The notes: a model not told the origin generated them from the sequence alone. A stretch of DNA of 14,245 nt from Methylotenera sp. (GCA_027310735.1 DAIDAH010000044.1:1-14245); one strand, 5' to 3'. Counted from the stretch's first letter, positions 6,953-14,245 are shown. Made by a program: numbers and translations.

Positions 6953-8368
6953 TTAGAATAAATGATTGTTCAGAAGTAAATGTGTGCCGATGCTTGCTGC
7001 ATAACCCAGAGCAACTACAGGCATCCACTTTAAGTGACCAAAAAAAGTATAGCTGCCATGGGCTTGCCCCATCAACGCTACGCCGGCAGCAGAACCGATT
7101 GAAAGCAATGAGCCACCGACACCAGCGGTTAATGTGACTAACATCCATTGCCCAACGGACATATCCGGCATCATTGAGAGTACGGCAAACATCACGGGTA
7201 TATTGTCTACAATAGCAGAAATGACGCCAACTGCGATGTTGGCGTTAGTTGCTCCCCAATGACCGTACATAACCTGTGAGGTCGTTGATAAGTATCCTAA
7301 AAATCCTAGACCACCTACACAGAGTACGACTCCGTAAAAGAAAAATAGCGTATCCCATTCTGCACGTGCGATTTTAGCGTAAATGTCATATGGAATTGGG
7401 TTGCTTAGGTCTTGCAAGCTCTTGCTGCTAAATTGTGTTTTTGCACCAGACATTTTTAGATAATAAGAAAAAAGCTGTAGTAAGCCTAAGCCTGTCAACA
7501 TACCTAAAACGGGAGGGAGTTGTAAAAAGCTATGAGCACATACAGCCATGGCGATTGTGATAAGGAATAAGGTGACAATCTGGAGTGCACCACGCTTCAT
7601 CGATAGTTGTACGCTACTGCCTTTCGGTTTTTGATCAGGGACGGCAAAGTTCATGATTACTGCAGGAATCAACCAGTTGACGAGTGCAGGGATAAATAAT
7701 GTAAAAAATGTCCAGAAGGTGACGGCGCCATTTGTTGCTTGAACATTTTTTTGCCAAACCATCAGCGTTGTTATGTCTCCAAACGGACTGAAGGCACCCC
7801 CAGCATTGGCTGCAACAACAAGGTTGATACAGGCAAGTAATACAAATTTTTTGTTACTACCTCCAACAGCTAGTACTACTGCACCCATTAGTAAAGCGGT
7901 GGTCAAGTTGTCCGCAATTGGCGAAATAAAGAATGCCAGTAGTCCTGTCACCCAAAACAAGGCGCGATAGCTAAAACCTTTACGAATCAACCATGTTCGT
8001 AAGGCCTCAAACACTTGTCGCTCCTCCATGGCATTGATAAACGTCATCGCTACGAGTAAAAACAGCATTAGCTCCGCATACTCTTCCAGATTATGTCTGA
8101 ATGCAATTTCTACTATATGCGGAATGTCGTGTGCTTGATAGTACCAAGCAATCAAAGCCCAGATAATGCCTGCGGTTAATACGACAGGTTTGGATTTGCG
8201 TAAATGGATGAACTCTTCAGCCATAACAACCATATATGCAATAAAGAATAGCGATATAGCTACAATGCCAACCCAATGCCCTGTCAGGTCAATGCGTTGT
8301 TCTATATCTGAAGCTAAGGCTAATGTTGGTGTCAGCAGGAAGGATATGAATGTAAAGAATATAGTCAT
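6953..8368 (-). CDS. nhaD: NhaD-type Na+/H+ antiporter
   Basis: A 471-residue inner-membrane antiporter that expels Na+ (or Li+) in exchange for protons. Seen: a hydrophobic leader (MTIFFTFISFLLTP...LAS, about 1-20), HNLEEYAELMLFLLVAMTFINAMEER around 91-117, SPIADNLTTALL (149-160, with D153/N154 in the discontinuous ion-binding helix) and NAGGAFSPFGD (188-198, ending in D198), then a second hydrophobic half ending in a glycine-rich AGVGGSLLSIGSAAG segment. These motifs are characteristic of NhaD rather than NhaA/B, and the length fits bacterial NhaD. It is the last gene of the minus-strand run, 49 nt after the DUF389 gene, and converges on the MarR gene. The ATG at 8368 has no strong Shine-Dalgarno sequence (AGAG about 10 nt upstream). 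Function is well supported by family; ion specificity is inferred. Confidence 0.92.
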   Translation of the reverse strand: MTIFFTFISFLLTPTLALASDIEQRIDLTGHWVGIVAISLFFIAYMVVMAEEFIHLRKSKPVVLTAGIIWALIAWYYQAHDIPHIVEIAFRHNLEEYAELMLFLLVAMTFINAMEERQVFEALRTWLIRKGFSYRALFWVTGLLAFFISPIADNLTTALLMGAVVLAVGGSNKKFVLLACINLVVAANAGGAFSPFGDITTLMVWQKNVQATNGAVTFWTFFTLFIPALVNWLIPAVIMNFAVPDQKPKGSSVQLSMKRGALQIVTLFLITIAMAVCAHSFLQLPPVLGMLTGLGLLQLFSYYLKMSGAKTQFSSKSLQDLSNPIPYDIYAKIARAEWDTLFFFYGVVLCVGGLGFLGYLSTTSQVMYGHWGATNANIAVGVISAIVDNIPVMFAVLSMMPDMSVGQWMLVTLTAGVGGSLLSIGSAAGVALMGQAHGSYTFFGHLKWMPVVALGYAASIGTHLLLNNHLF

Positions 8369-8417
8369 GAACTGGCTCTTGAACGGTTGATTGTTGGTCT
8401 TGTAATATTTGAATTAC

Positions 8418-9782
8418 TTACTCAACTATGAGTTTGACGTTATCGTTTTTAACACGTACCTTTAGCCATTCTGTAATTTTGTATTGTTCACTTTGCTTCA
8501 GTTTACTGGAGGTGGTTATATTAAGTACAATAAGTTGATTGTTAGCGTTGCCGTCATCCGCTTTCCATTGAACTGCTTCAGAAAACAGAGCCTCTCGAAT
8601 TTGCGGATACAACGCGTGTAACTCTGTTGCCATATGTTTCCATTCGGCCTTGTTCATATCAATAGCTTGTAATTCAGATTGTAGTTTTTGGATGGTTTTG
8701 TCTTTCTCTTCTAGTACGTACAAGTTATCTTTATATAGCTCGCTAACAATGTTGGATTTTAAGGCGGTTACATCAATGGTCTGATCTTTTGATTGATGAA
8801 CGATTAGGGATGCTCCCGTTAGGCCATAACCTTGCAAGCGTGCTTGCAACTCTTTGAGTTGGATTTGACTGATAGGCGCCCCTATCAGAGTTATTTCAAT
8901 TTGTTTTTTTGCAGGGTCAATATTCCGCTCTGTGATGTGTGCCTGTTCAAATAAGACTTCCTTGCTGAGGAATGTCTTGGCTTTTGCATTAAAAACCTCT
9001 TGATTGACCAATTTAACAGCAAGGTAAAGGCTGGGTAGCATCGTTAGTATCACGACGACTGAAAGCGCTCGCCTGACACGGGTTTCTGTATAGTTGTCGA
9101 CAAATTGTTTGTGTGATGGGTTTAGCAACCAAATAATTAGAATGGATGAGAAGGCTATAAATACGCAGTTGATGGAATATAAATAAAATGCGCCAAAAAA
9201 GAAATGCCAGTTTGCATTGGCTAAGGCATAGCCAGCAGTACATAAAGGTGGCATGAGGGCAGTGGCAATTGCAACGCCAGGAATGACATTGGATTTGGTT
9301 TTTTCGCTGCGGGTAGCTCCAATAATGCCTGCTAATCCACCAAATAAGGCAATCAGTACATCCCATATGGTCGGAGTTGTTCTGGCTAGAAGCTCAGAAT
9401 GAGCGTCAGACAAAGGTGTCAAAAGAAAGTAAAGCGTTGAAACTAGTAAGCTAATGAGGGTAGCGATTCCAAGGTTCCTGAAAGATTTTTTGATGAGTTG
9501 TGCATCATAGATGCCTACTCCATAGCCAATCCCCATGATTGGTCCCATTAAAGGTGAAATGAGCATTGCGCCGATGATGACGGCAGTGGAGTTAACATTT
9601 AAGCCAATCGACGCAATTAATATGGCAAACATCAACACCCATAAATTTGTGCCTCTTAACTCAACGCCTGAGCGTAGACTTTCATCTATCAAGCTATCGT
9701 CGGCTTTGTCTTCAATCAAGCTGAAACGTTTTCTTATGGCTACGATAGCTCTTTTAAGCAAAGGTTGATGTAAATTGGTCAT
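8418..9782 (-). CDS. DUF389 family integral membrane protein
   Basis: A 454-residue membrane protein of the DUF389 family, whose biochemical role is not established as far as I know. Residues about 30-235 hold the family core: the SGVELRGTNLW lead-in, the helix NSTAVIIGAMLISPLMGPIMG, a GGLAGIIGA segment and IPGVAIATALMPPLC, with roughly five to six transmembrane segments. After the last one (near 235-255) comes a soluble portion of about 200 residues. It contains a BON-like alpha/beta stretch, a predicted short coiled coil (EEKDKTIQKLQSELQ) and a C-terminal strand-rich end. The start ATG is preceded by CGGAAA, an acceptable ribosome-binding site. It lies 33 nt after the TPR-oxygenase and 49 nt before nhaD, suggesting co-transcription and a possible membrane or ion-stress role, which is inference. 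Family assignment is confident; topology is estimated by eye. Confidence 0.85.
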   Translation of the reverse strand: MTNLHQPLLKRAIVAIRKRFSLIEDKADDSLIDESLRSGVELRGTNLWVLMFAILIASIGLNVNSTAVIIGAMLISPLMGPIMGIGYGVGIYDAQLIKKSFRNLGIATLISLLVSTLYFLLTPLSDAHSELLARTTPTIWDVLIALFGGLAGIIGATRSEKTKSNVIPGVAIATALMPPLCTAGYALANANWHFFFGAFYLYSINCVFIAFSSILIIWLLNPSHKQFVDNYTETRVRRALSVVVILTMLPSLYLAVKLVNQEVFNAKAKTFLSKEVLFEQAHITERNIDPAKKQIEITLIGAPISQIQLKELQARLQGYGLTGASLIVHQSKDQTIDVTALKSNIVSELYKDNLYVLEEKDKTIQKLQSELQAIDMNKAEWKHMATELHALYPQIREALFSEAVQWKADDGNANNQLIVLNITTSSKLKQSEQYKITEWLKVRVKNDNVKLIVE

Positions 9783-9815
9783 GAATTTCCGTTTGTGTTT
9801 GTTTGGGGCTCTAGG

Positions 9816-11360
9816 CTAGTAACTACTTCGGATACTTTGTGCATCAATATCTGATGGCTTTAAATCAAAGGCGATACAGATGCGCTCTTCATTTGAGTTG
9901 AACGGCACAGTCCTGTGAAACAGTGATGACGGGAAAAGCACAATGTCGCCGACATTTGGTGCAACTAGCCCCACTGGAAAGTTATTATGTTTTTGTGGAT
10001 AGTTGTCACCATGAATACCATATTCAAAGCAGCCTTCTGACGGATCTTTTTTGTCTTTAGGCAATACTAGATATACTGCACCACTAATCCAGCCGATTTC
10101 ATGGATATGTTTGTCAACATAGCCACCGCGCCGCATTTTCACATACCAAGAACTGGTGAACTCCAATTCATCATCATGAGGAAATGATTTAATTAGTTCA
10201 CAATCAGCGCCTGAAAATTTGTTTCTGTAGTTGATGAATTCCTGCTTTACTAATTCACCTAGCCGTCTAAAAGAGGCTTCTGGGCGCTTGAATAAGTTGC
10301 CTGCAGATTGTGTTCCAAAATACAGCATACCTTGTTTGCGCTCTTGAATGCTGGTGTTGCTGACATCTTGAAGTAAGTCTTGTAATAGTGTGCTATTGGG
10401 TTCGGCTAATTCTTTGATACTGTTTTGATAGACAAAATCAAAGCCATTTTTGCAAAAGTTATATGGATCTTCTACGCCGAAATTGGTTGCATAGTGAGTT
10501 GATAATGTCGCAAGGAAAGGCGCGTTATGTTTTTTGTTGGTGCGTACAATTTCATCTAATTTGGCTTTGAAGTCATCAAAGCGTTCGGCTTTATACAAGC
10601 AGTAGAGGCTGCGTGATTGCCAGTCATCCAATTGGGCGCGGTCGAAATAGGCAACAGCCTCATCAAAACGTTTAGCTAAATATAAGAACTCGCCCATATT
10701 GTAGTTTGCGCCGGCATGCTCGGGATTGATTGCGAGTGTATCCAGATAGCTTTTAACTGCATCTTCCATATTGCCTTGGTCGCGTAAGCATTCTCCTAAG
10801 TAATTATGCGCATCAGCATAATTTGGAAATTGGGAAATGGCTTTTCTGAAATGCATGATAGCTTCATCCAACTTCCCCTCATCACGTAGTGCGGTACCTA
10901 AATTAAAATGTCCACGAGGATCATCTTGGATGCTGAGGGCAATACGGTAATTTTTAATGGCCTCTTCTAATATGCCTTGTTTTTGTAATACCGTACCTAA
11001 ATTGCCATATGCTTCAAAAAATTTTGGTTGTAACGCAATTGCATGCTGATAACTTTTTACGGCCTCTTCTAATCGACCAAGGTTGGTGAGGGCAATCCCT
11101 AGGTTAAAGTGTAAATCTGGTGTGTTCGGTTGTATTGCAAGAGCTTTGGAATAGCTGCTGACCGCTTCAGTAAATTTAGATAAGCCATCTTGCGCAACCC
11201 CGAGTACCTGATACAGGATAAAAGTATTAGGGTAGTGAGCGATTAATTGTTTAGCGGCTAATTCGGCTTCAGCTAATTTACCTGTATTGAGTTTATTCAG
11301 TATAGGTTGCATTTCGAGTTGGCTGGGCTGTTTTGACGTTGATTTAGATTGTTGTGCCAT
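9816..11360 (-). CDS. TPR protein with C-terminal 2OG-Fe(II) oxygenase domain
   Basis: A 514-residue, apparently cytoplasmic fusion with no signal peptide. Residues about 15-240 are a run of roughly six tetratricopeptide repeats, with typical units such as HFNLGIALTNLGRLEEAVKSY and consensus Ala, Gly, Tyr and Pro positions. A linker region (about 245-365) follows. The C-terminal ~140 residues resemble the putative 2OG-Fe(II) oxygenase family with a jelly-roll fold: HIHEIGWISGAVYL with H418/H420, the strand GDIVLFPSSLFHRTVPF with distal metal His482, and RICIAFDL with R493 as likely 2-oxoglutarate-binding Arg. Such domains hydroxylate proteins or small molecules; the TPRs could present a protein substrate. 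The substrate is unknown. The start has AAGG about 11 nt upstream. It sits in a five-gene run, 46 nt after the cyclic-nucleotide-binding-like gene and 33 nt before the DUF389 gene. Domain calls are good; an active enzyme is likely but unproven. Confidence 0.85.
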   Translation of the reverse strand: MAQQSKSTSKQPSQLEMQPILNKLNTGKLAEAELAAKQLIAHYPNTFILYQVLGVAQDGLSKFTEAVSSYSKALAIQPNTPDLHFNLGIALTNLGRLEEAVKSYQHAIALQPKFFEAYGNLGTVLQKQGILEEAIKNYRIALSIQDDPRGHFNLGTALRDEGKLDEAIMHFRKAISQFPNYADAHNYLGECLRDQGNMEDAVKSYLDTLAINPEHAGANYNMGEFLYLAKRFDEAVAYFDRAQLDDWQSRSLYCLYKAERFDDFKAKLDEIVRTNKKHNAPFLATLSTHYATNFGVEDPYNFCKNGFDFVYQNSIKELAEPNSTLLQDLLQDVSNTSIQERKQGMLYFGTQSAGNLFKRPEASFRRLGELVKQEFINYRNKFSGADCELIKSFPHDDELEFTSSWYVKMRRGGYVDKHIHEIGWISGAVYLVLPKDKKDPSEGCFEYGIHGDNYPQKHNNFPVGLVAPNVGDIVLFPSSLFHRTVPFNSNEERICIAFDLKPSDIDAQSIRSSY

Positions 11361-11406
11361 GAGTTTATGCCTTGCTTGATAAGGTAATGGTGATTCTAAA
11401 ATGTAA

Positions 11407-11736
11407 TTATTGATTACGCTTTTGTAATTTGGTGGCCATTTTCCAGAATAATTTCATGGCTACTTTTGGTTCGTCTAGCAAAAGTGTTTCAATATCGTTC
11501 GAGTCAATCAGTACTACGTCAGTTTGTGTTGATAAGGCTGAAGTATATGTAGCTGCTGGTGTATTTAATAATAGTGCCATTTCACCAAAGTATTTGCTAG
11601 TCTCAATTGAGCATAAAGTAGTTGTATCTGCCCCGTCATCATATAGTACAGATAAGGGCGTGCTGTAATGCGGCTCTACTTTAAGTATTACGTTGGGATC
11701 TGAATGGCATGTCGTAATGTTTGCCTTTAGCCCCAT
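11407..11736 (-). CDS. Truncated, degenerate cyclic-nucleotide-binding-like protein
   Basis: This 109-residue protein matches only the second half of a CNB (CAP_ED) domain: YFGEMALLLNTPAATYTSAL (49-68) is the phosphate-binding cassette, followed by TDVVLIDSNDIETLL and a final helix EPKVAMKLFWKMATKLQKRNQ. The Arg that contacts the cyclic phosphate (consensus P-R-x-A-T) is Ala61, so cAMP/cGMP binding is unlikely. The first strands (the G-x-x-L/I-F...EG...G.V part) are missing. There is no DNA-binding or other output domain. Upstream in the same frame lies ATG 11766 with five codons (MKKIK), then a TGA at 11751-11749, then the ATG used here, so an older longer frame may have been interrupted. 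It lies 71 nt after the iminopeptidase and 46 nt before the TPR-oxygenase gene. It may be a stand-alone decayed sensor or a gene remnant; the CNB relation is fairly confident, function is not. Confidence 0.65.
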   Translation of the reverse strand: MGLKANITTCHSDPNVILKVEPHYSTPLSVLYDDGADTTTLCSIETSKYFGEMALLLNTPAATYTSALSTQTDVVLIDSNDIETLLLDEPKVAMKLFWKMATKLQKRNQ

Positions 11737-11807
11737 ATAAAATTTAGTTCACTTGATCTTTTTCATGCGGCGGTTGTTTGTTGGCTTAATATGAATTATG
11801 GGTTGGT

Positions 11808-12782
11808 TTATTCTGTTGAACATAGCAGTTTAAATTTCTCGGTTGCGGCTACTAAAGCTGAAGTAATGCCTGTCTCCATAGCAGAATGTCCGGCCTCTTG
11901 AATAATGTAAAACTCTGCGTGTGGCATTGCTTGACTAAGTTCCCAAGCACTTTTGGGTGGGCATACCATGTCATAGCGCCCTTGTACAATAACTGTAGGG
12001 ATGTGCGCTAGCCGTGAGGCGGCATTTAAAATGGCGCTACCATCCACAAAACAATTGTGTTGAATGTAATGAATTTGAACGCGTGCTCTTGCTACCTCTA
12101 TCTCGCCTTGTTCATGAGTGTATGGTGTGCAAGCTTTGTTTTCATTAGGCGTTAAACGCATGATTGCATTTTCAAATGCATTCCACTGTATGGCGGAAGG
12201 GATGCTGACCGAGCTATCTTCACTAAATATACGCTGGCGATAGCCAGATAAAACATCATGCTGTTCGTTAACAGGTAAGTATGATTGTAGTGTATGCCAA
12301 ACTTCAGGATAGAAATGGGCAACCTCTCCTAAAAACCAATTGAGTTCTGTAGGGCGGCTCAAAAATATACCACGCAATATCAGGCAGGTGACATGTTGAG
12401 GGAAAGCCAGCGCATAACTGAGTGCTAAAGTACTACCCCAAGAGCCGCCGAATACTTGCCACTTGCTGATCCCTAGTGTTATGCGAATTAAATTAATATC
12501 AGCTACAAGATCTGCGGTGGTGTTTTGTGTCGTGGCGCCTAGTGGTTTGCTACGACCGCAGCCTCGCTGATCAATGAGGACTATATAGTAGTGTTCAGGA
12601 TCAAAAAATCTACGTTGCATTGGATTGCATCCGCTGCCAGGTCCGCCATGTAAAAAAACTATAGGTTCCCCGGTCGGATTGCCGCAAATCTCATAATAAA
12701 CTTCATGCAAGTCATCAACTTTGATGGTGTTTTCTATAAAAGTATCAAGTTCTGGATACAAGTTGTAAGTAGTATTTTGCAT
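11808..12782 (-). CDS. pip: Proline iminopeptidase (alpha/beta hydrolase, S33 family)
   Basis: A cytoplasmic serine peptidase that releases N-terminal proline from peptides. Using ATG 12782 it has 324 residues, close to the ~315-320 usual for bacterial Pip. Motifs: HGGPG (45-49, oxyanion region), the nucleophile elbow GGSWGS with Ser114, the acid GRYDMVCP with Asp271 and the base AGHSA with His299. The spacing matches the Xanthomonas-type enzyme (Ser/Asp/His near 110/266/294). The N-terminus NLYPELD... also fits the family's LYP start. The frame stays open upstream to a TTG at 12854, but the 24 extra residues are not family-like and have no ribosome-binding site. It is the first gene of the minus-strand run and is divergent from xoxF, so its promoter lies in the same 291-nt gap. 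Confidence in the enzyme class is high; a related aminopeptidase specificity is possible. Confidence 0.93.
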   Translation of the reverse strand: MQNTTYNLYPELDTFIENTIKVDDLHEVYYEICGNPTGEPIVFLHGGPGSGCNPMQRRFFDPEHYYIVLIDQRGCGRSKPLGATTQNTTADLVADINLIRITLGISKWQVFGGSWGSTLALSYALAFPQHVTCLILRGIFLSRPTELNWFLGEVAHFYPEVWHTLQSYLPVNEQHDVLSGYRQRIFSEDSSVSIPSAIQWNAFENAIMRLTPNENKACTPYTHEQGEIEVARARVQIHYIQHNCFVDGSAILNAASRLAHIPTVIVQGRYDMVCPPKSAWELSQAMPHAEFYIIQEAGHSAMETGITSALVAATEKFKLLCSTE

Positions 12783-12900
12783 GTAGGATAATAGGCTTTC
12801 TATTTGATTGCTAATGACTTTTTTTACTATATTAGCATTTTGTAATGTAGGCAAAAATACTTATTTATTAAAATGTAAAACAAAATGTAAGTAAATTGTA

Positions 12901-12920
12901 ACGAATGTATTGCAATTCGT
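12901..12920. promoter_or_regulatory. Inverted repeat 1 upstream of xoxF
   Basis: ACGAAT (12901-12906) and ATTCGT (12915-12920) are perfect 6-bp arms around 8 nt. The site centres about 163 nt before the xoxF ATG, a distance suited to an activator or to control of pip on the other strand. Regulator unknown. Confidence 0.35.
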
Positions 12921-12942
12921 GAGTGACTGGCATATAGTTCTG

Positions 12943-12966
12943 TCACGCACATAATAATGTGATTGA
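12943..12966. promoter_or_regulatory. Inverted repeat 2 upstream of xoxF
   Basis: A 24-nt imperfect palindrome: TCAcgCACAT (12943-12952) against ATGTGatTGA (12957-12966), with 8 of 10 pairs matched and a 4-nt centre. It is the longest symmetric site in the gap and a plausible dimer-binding operator centred about 119 nt before the xoxF ATG. It is not a CRP-type site. Confidence 0.4.
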
Positions 12967-12992
12967 AAACAGATTCAGATAGTTGCTAAAAA

Positions 12993-13009
12993 CTTGAGAT
13001 TACATCAAG
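12993..13009. promoter_or_regulatory. Inverted repeat 3 upstream of xoxF
   Basis: CTTGA (12993-12997) and TCAAG (13005-13009) flank 7 nt, about 65-80 nt before the xoxF ATG. Arms of five bases are short and could arise by chance; listed because it clusters with two other palindromes. Confidence 0.25.
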
Positions 13010-13073
13010 AACTTTAGGCGTTAAATGAAGGTGTTTTTATAAACCCTTAGTAGTTCAACTTTGGAGATTAAAT

Positions 13074-14245
13074 ATGCAAATCAACAAAATCAAATTAGCT
13101 CTTGGCTTGGTTGCTGGTCTATCAGCAGTTATGCCTATGGTAGCATCTGCAGCAAATGACCATGAAATGGCAATGGCTGACGCAAATAACTGGGCTGACC
13201 CACGCGGCGACTACATGAACCAAGGTTACAGTAAATTGGCTCAAGTTAACAAAGGTAACGTTAAAAACCTTAAAGCAGCTTGGTCATTCTCTACTGGTGT
13301 AAACCGTGGTCATGAAGGTTCACCTGTAGTTGTTGGTAACATGATGTATGTTCATACAGCATTCCCGAACAATGTATACGCACTAGATTTGAACGATAAT
13401 CAAAAAATCGTTTGGTCATACTTCCCAAAACAAGATCCATCAGTACAAGCTGTATTGTGCTGTGATAACGTTTCACGTGGTCTTGGCTACGGTGACGGTA
13501 AAATCTTCTTGCAACAAAATGATGGTAATTTAGTTGCTTTGAATGCTAAAACTGGTGCTAAAGAATGGTCAGTACTAGTAAATGATCCAAAAGTTGGTGC
13601 TACTAACACGAATGCTCCACAAGTTCGTAAAGATAAAGTATTAACTGGTTGTTCAGGTGCTGAATTTGGTGTTCGCTGCTTCTTGGCTGCATACAATGTT
13701 AAAGACGGTTCATTAGCATGGAAAGCATGGTCAACTGGCCCTGATGCTGACGTGTTAATCGGTGCTGATTTCAACAAAGAAAATCCACAATACAATGCAT
13801 TGTCAGTTTACTCTGACGTGAATGGCGGTAACAAAGAAGGCGGTTCATTTACAGCATTGCCAAATGACCAAATTAAAATTGGTGAAAAAGAACTTGGTAC
13901 ACGTACATGGTTGAAACCACAAGCAGTTAAAGATGGTTGGCAACATGGTGGTGGTTCAGTATGGGGCTGGTGGCCATATGACTCACGTACAAACTTAGTT
14001 TATTACGGTACAGGTAACCCATCAGTTTGGAACCCAGATGTACGTCCAGGCGATAACAAATGGTCAATGACTGTTTTCGCTCGTGACTTAGATACTGGTG
14101 TTGCAAAATGGGGCATGCAAATGACTCCGCACGATGAGTGGGATTACGATGGTATTAACGAAGTTATGTTGTTCGACAAGGGCGGCAAAACATACGCATT
14201 CCACACTGACCGTAACGGCTTTATGTATACATGGGATGCACATAC
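13074..14245 (+). CDS. xoxF: XoxF-type lanthanide-dependent PQQ methanol dehydrogenase, partial at right edge
   Basis: A periplasmic quinoprotein that oxidises methanol to formaldehyde (or further) and passes electrons to a cytochrome c; 390 codons of roughly 600 are visible. A Sec signal peptide (hydrophobic LALGLVAGLSAVMP, cleavage near ASA-A, residues 24-27) precedes the mature WADPRGDY start. Seen: vicinal cysteines C129-C130 (disulfide over PQQ), beta-propeller W-motif sheets, and the metal site E197 (GAEFGVR), N315 (YGTGNP), the catalytic D357 and, two residues on, D359 (DEWDYDG). An Asp at this last place, instead of the Ala of Ca2+-dependent MxaF, is the known marker of lanthanide coordination. 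Codon choice (GGT, CCA, GTT, AAC) is more biased than in the neighbouring genes, as expected for an abundant enzyme. A GGAG lies 7 nt before the ATG. Methylophilaceae context suggests clade XoxF4, which is inferred. MxaF is excluded by D359. Confidence 0.95.
   Translation, partial: MQINKIKLALGLVAGLSAVMPMVASAANDHEMAMADANNWADPRGDYMNQGYSKLAQVNKGNVKNLKAAWSFSTGVNRGHEGSPVVVGNMMYVHTAFPNNVYALDLNDNQKIVWSYFPKQDPSVQAVLCCDNVSRGLGYGDGKIFLQQNDGNLVALNAKTGAKEWSVLVNDPKVGATNTNAPQVRKDKVLTGCSGAEFGVRCFLAAYNVKDGSLAWKAWSTGPDADVLIGADFNKENPQYNALSVYSDVNGGNKEGGSFTALPNDQIKIGEKELGTRTWLKPQAVKDGWQHGGGSVWGWWPYDSRTNLVYYGTGNPSVWNPDVRPGDNKWSMTVFARDLDTGVAKWGMQMTPHDEWDYDGINEVMLFDKGGKTYAFHTDRNGFMYTWDAH

Larger units (their letters stand above)
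12783..13073. promoter_or_regulatory. Divergent control region between pip and xoxF
   Basis: A 291-nt A+T-rich gap that must hold the xoxF promoter on the plus strand and that of the pip-led run on the minus strand. It contains three separate inverted repeats, listed individually. A TATAAA (13038-13043) ending 30 nt before the xoxF ATG is a conceivable -10, but no matching -35 is visible. TTGAAA at 12963 with a poor -10 partner is another weak option. GGAG (13063-13066) is the xoxF ribosome-binding site, 7 nt before the ATG. Confidence 0.55.

Noticed and set aside
9013..9366. Minus-strand open frame of 117 residues within the DUF389 gene
   Set aside because: It is in an alternative frame of the conserved membrane core, and its Trp/Cys/His-rich composition is not protein-like.
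11749..11766. Five-codon frame MKKIK as a leader peptide
   Set aside because: It has no ribosome-binding site and no attenuator structure follows; it is mentioned only as a sign of possible truncation of the CNB-like gene.
11808..12854. Longer proline iminopeptidase starting at TTG 12854 (348 residues)
   Set aside because: The start is TTG without a ribosome-binding site, and the extra 24 residues do not resemble the family. ATG 12782 gives the usual length and N-terminus.
13291..13795. Minus-strand frames opposite xoxF
   Set aside because: They are antisense to a highly conserved, strongly codon-biased gene.
1..14245. tRNA, rRNA, insertion sequence, integrase, prophage, toxin-antitoxin, CRISPR or secretion genes
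   Set aside because: I looked on both strands and found none by motif or structure; the genes present are transport, regulation and metabolism families.

Overview
The window looks like a chromosomal segment of a methylotrophic betaproteobacterium, most likely Methylophilaceae (Methylotenera-like). The main reason is the partial gene at the right edge, a XoxF-type (lanthanide-dependent) PQQ methanol dehydrogenase with highly expressed-looking codon use. Moderate A+T content and ordinary proteobacterial housekeeping and transport families fit this. The genus is inferred from gene content and was not tested by any search.

Layout, left to right. (1) Positions 1-1082, minus strand: a divergent DapB-like NAD(P)-dependent reductase, cut by the left edge, preceded by and translationally coupled (TAATG) to a small protein resembling a degenerate CheY-type receiver. 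(2) Positions 1083-1194: a divergent promoter region with a 7-bp-arm inverted repeat. (3) Positions 1195-6881, plus strand: an ion-transport cluster made of a ClC H+/Cl- exchanger, a CaCA-family cation/Ca2+ antiporter, a type II P-type Ca2+-ATPase-like pump overlapping it by 11 nt, and a MarR regulator 35 nt further on. (4) Positions 6882-6952: a convergent intergenic region with a hairpin and a duplicated octamer. (5) Positions 12782 down to 6953, minus strand: five closely spaced genes in the order proline iminopeptidase, truncated/degenerate cyclic-nucleotide-binding-like protein, TPR protein fused to a 2OG-Fe(II) oxygenase, DUF389 membrane protein, NhaD Na+/H+ antiporter (gaps of 71, 46, 33 and 49 nt). 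(6) Positions 12783-13073: the divergent control region in front of xoxF, carrying three inverted repeats. (7) Position 13074 to the right edge: xoxF, about the first two thirds.

Read together, the middle of the window is mainly inorganic ion homeostasis (Cl-, Ca2+ or a similar divalent cation, Na+, H+). It lies beside a periplasmic methanol dehydrogenase whose activity depends on a bound lanthanide and PQQ. Whether the Ca2+-type transporters serve the metal economy of methanol oxidation or simply neighbour it cannot be decided from sequence. I see no tRNA, rRNA, insertion sequence, CRISPR array or phage gene, and no clear-cut new multigene system. The most unusual items are the DapB-like/receiver-like pair, the decayed cyclic-nucleotide-binding protein, the TPR-oxygenase, the altered M8 site of the P-type pump and the palindromes upstream of xoxF.
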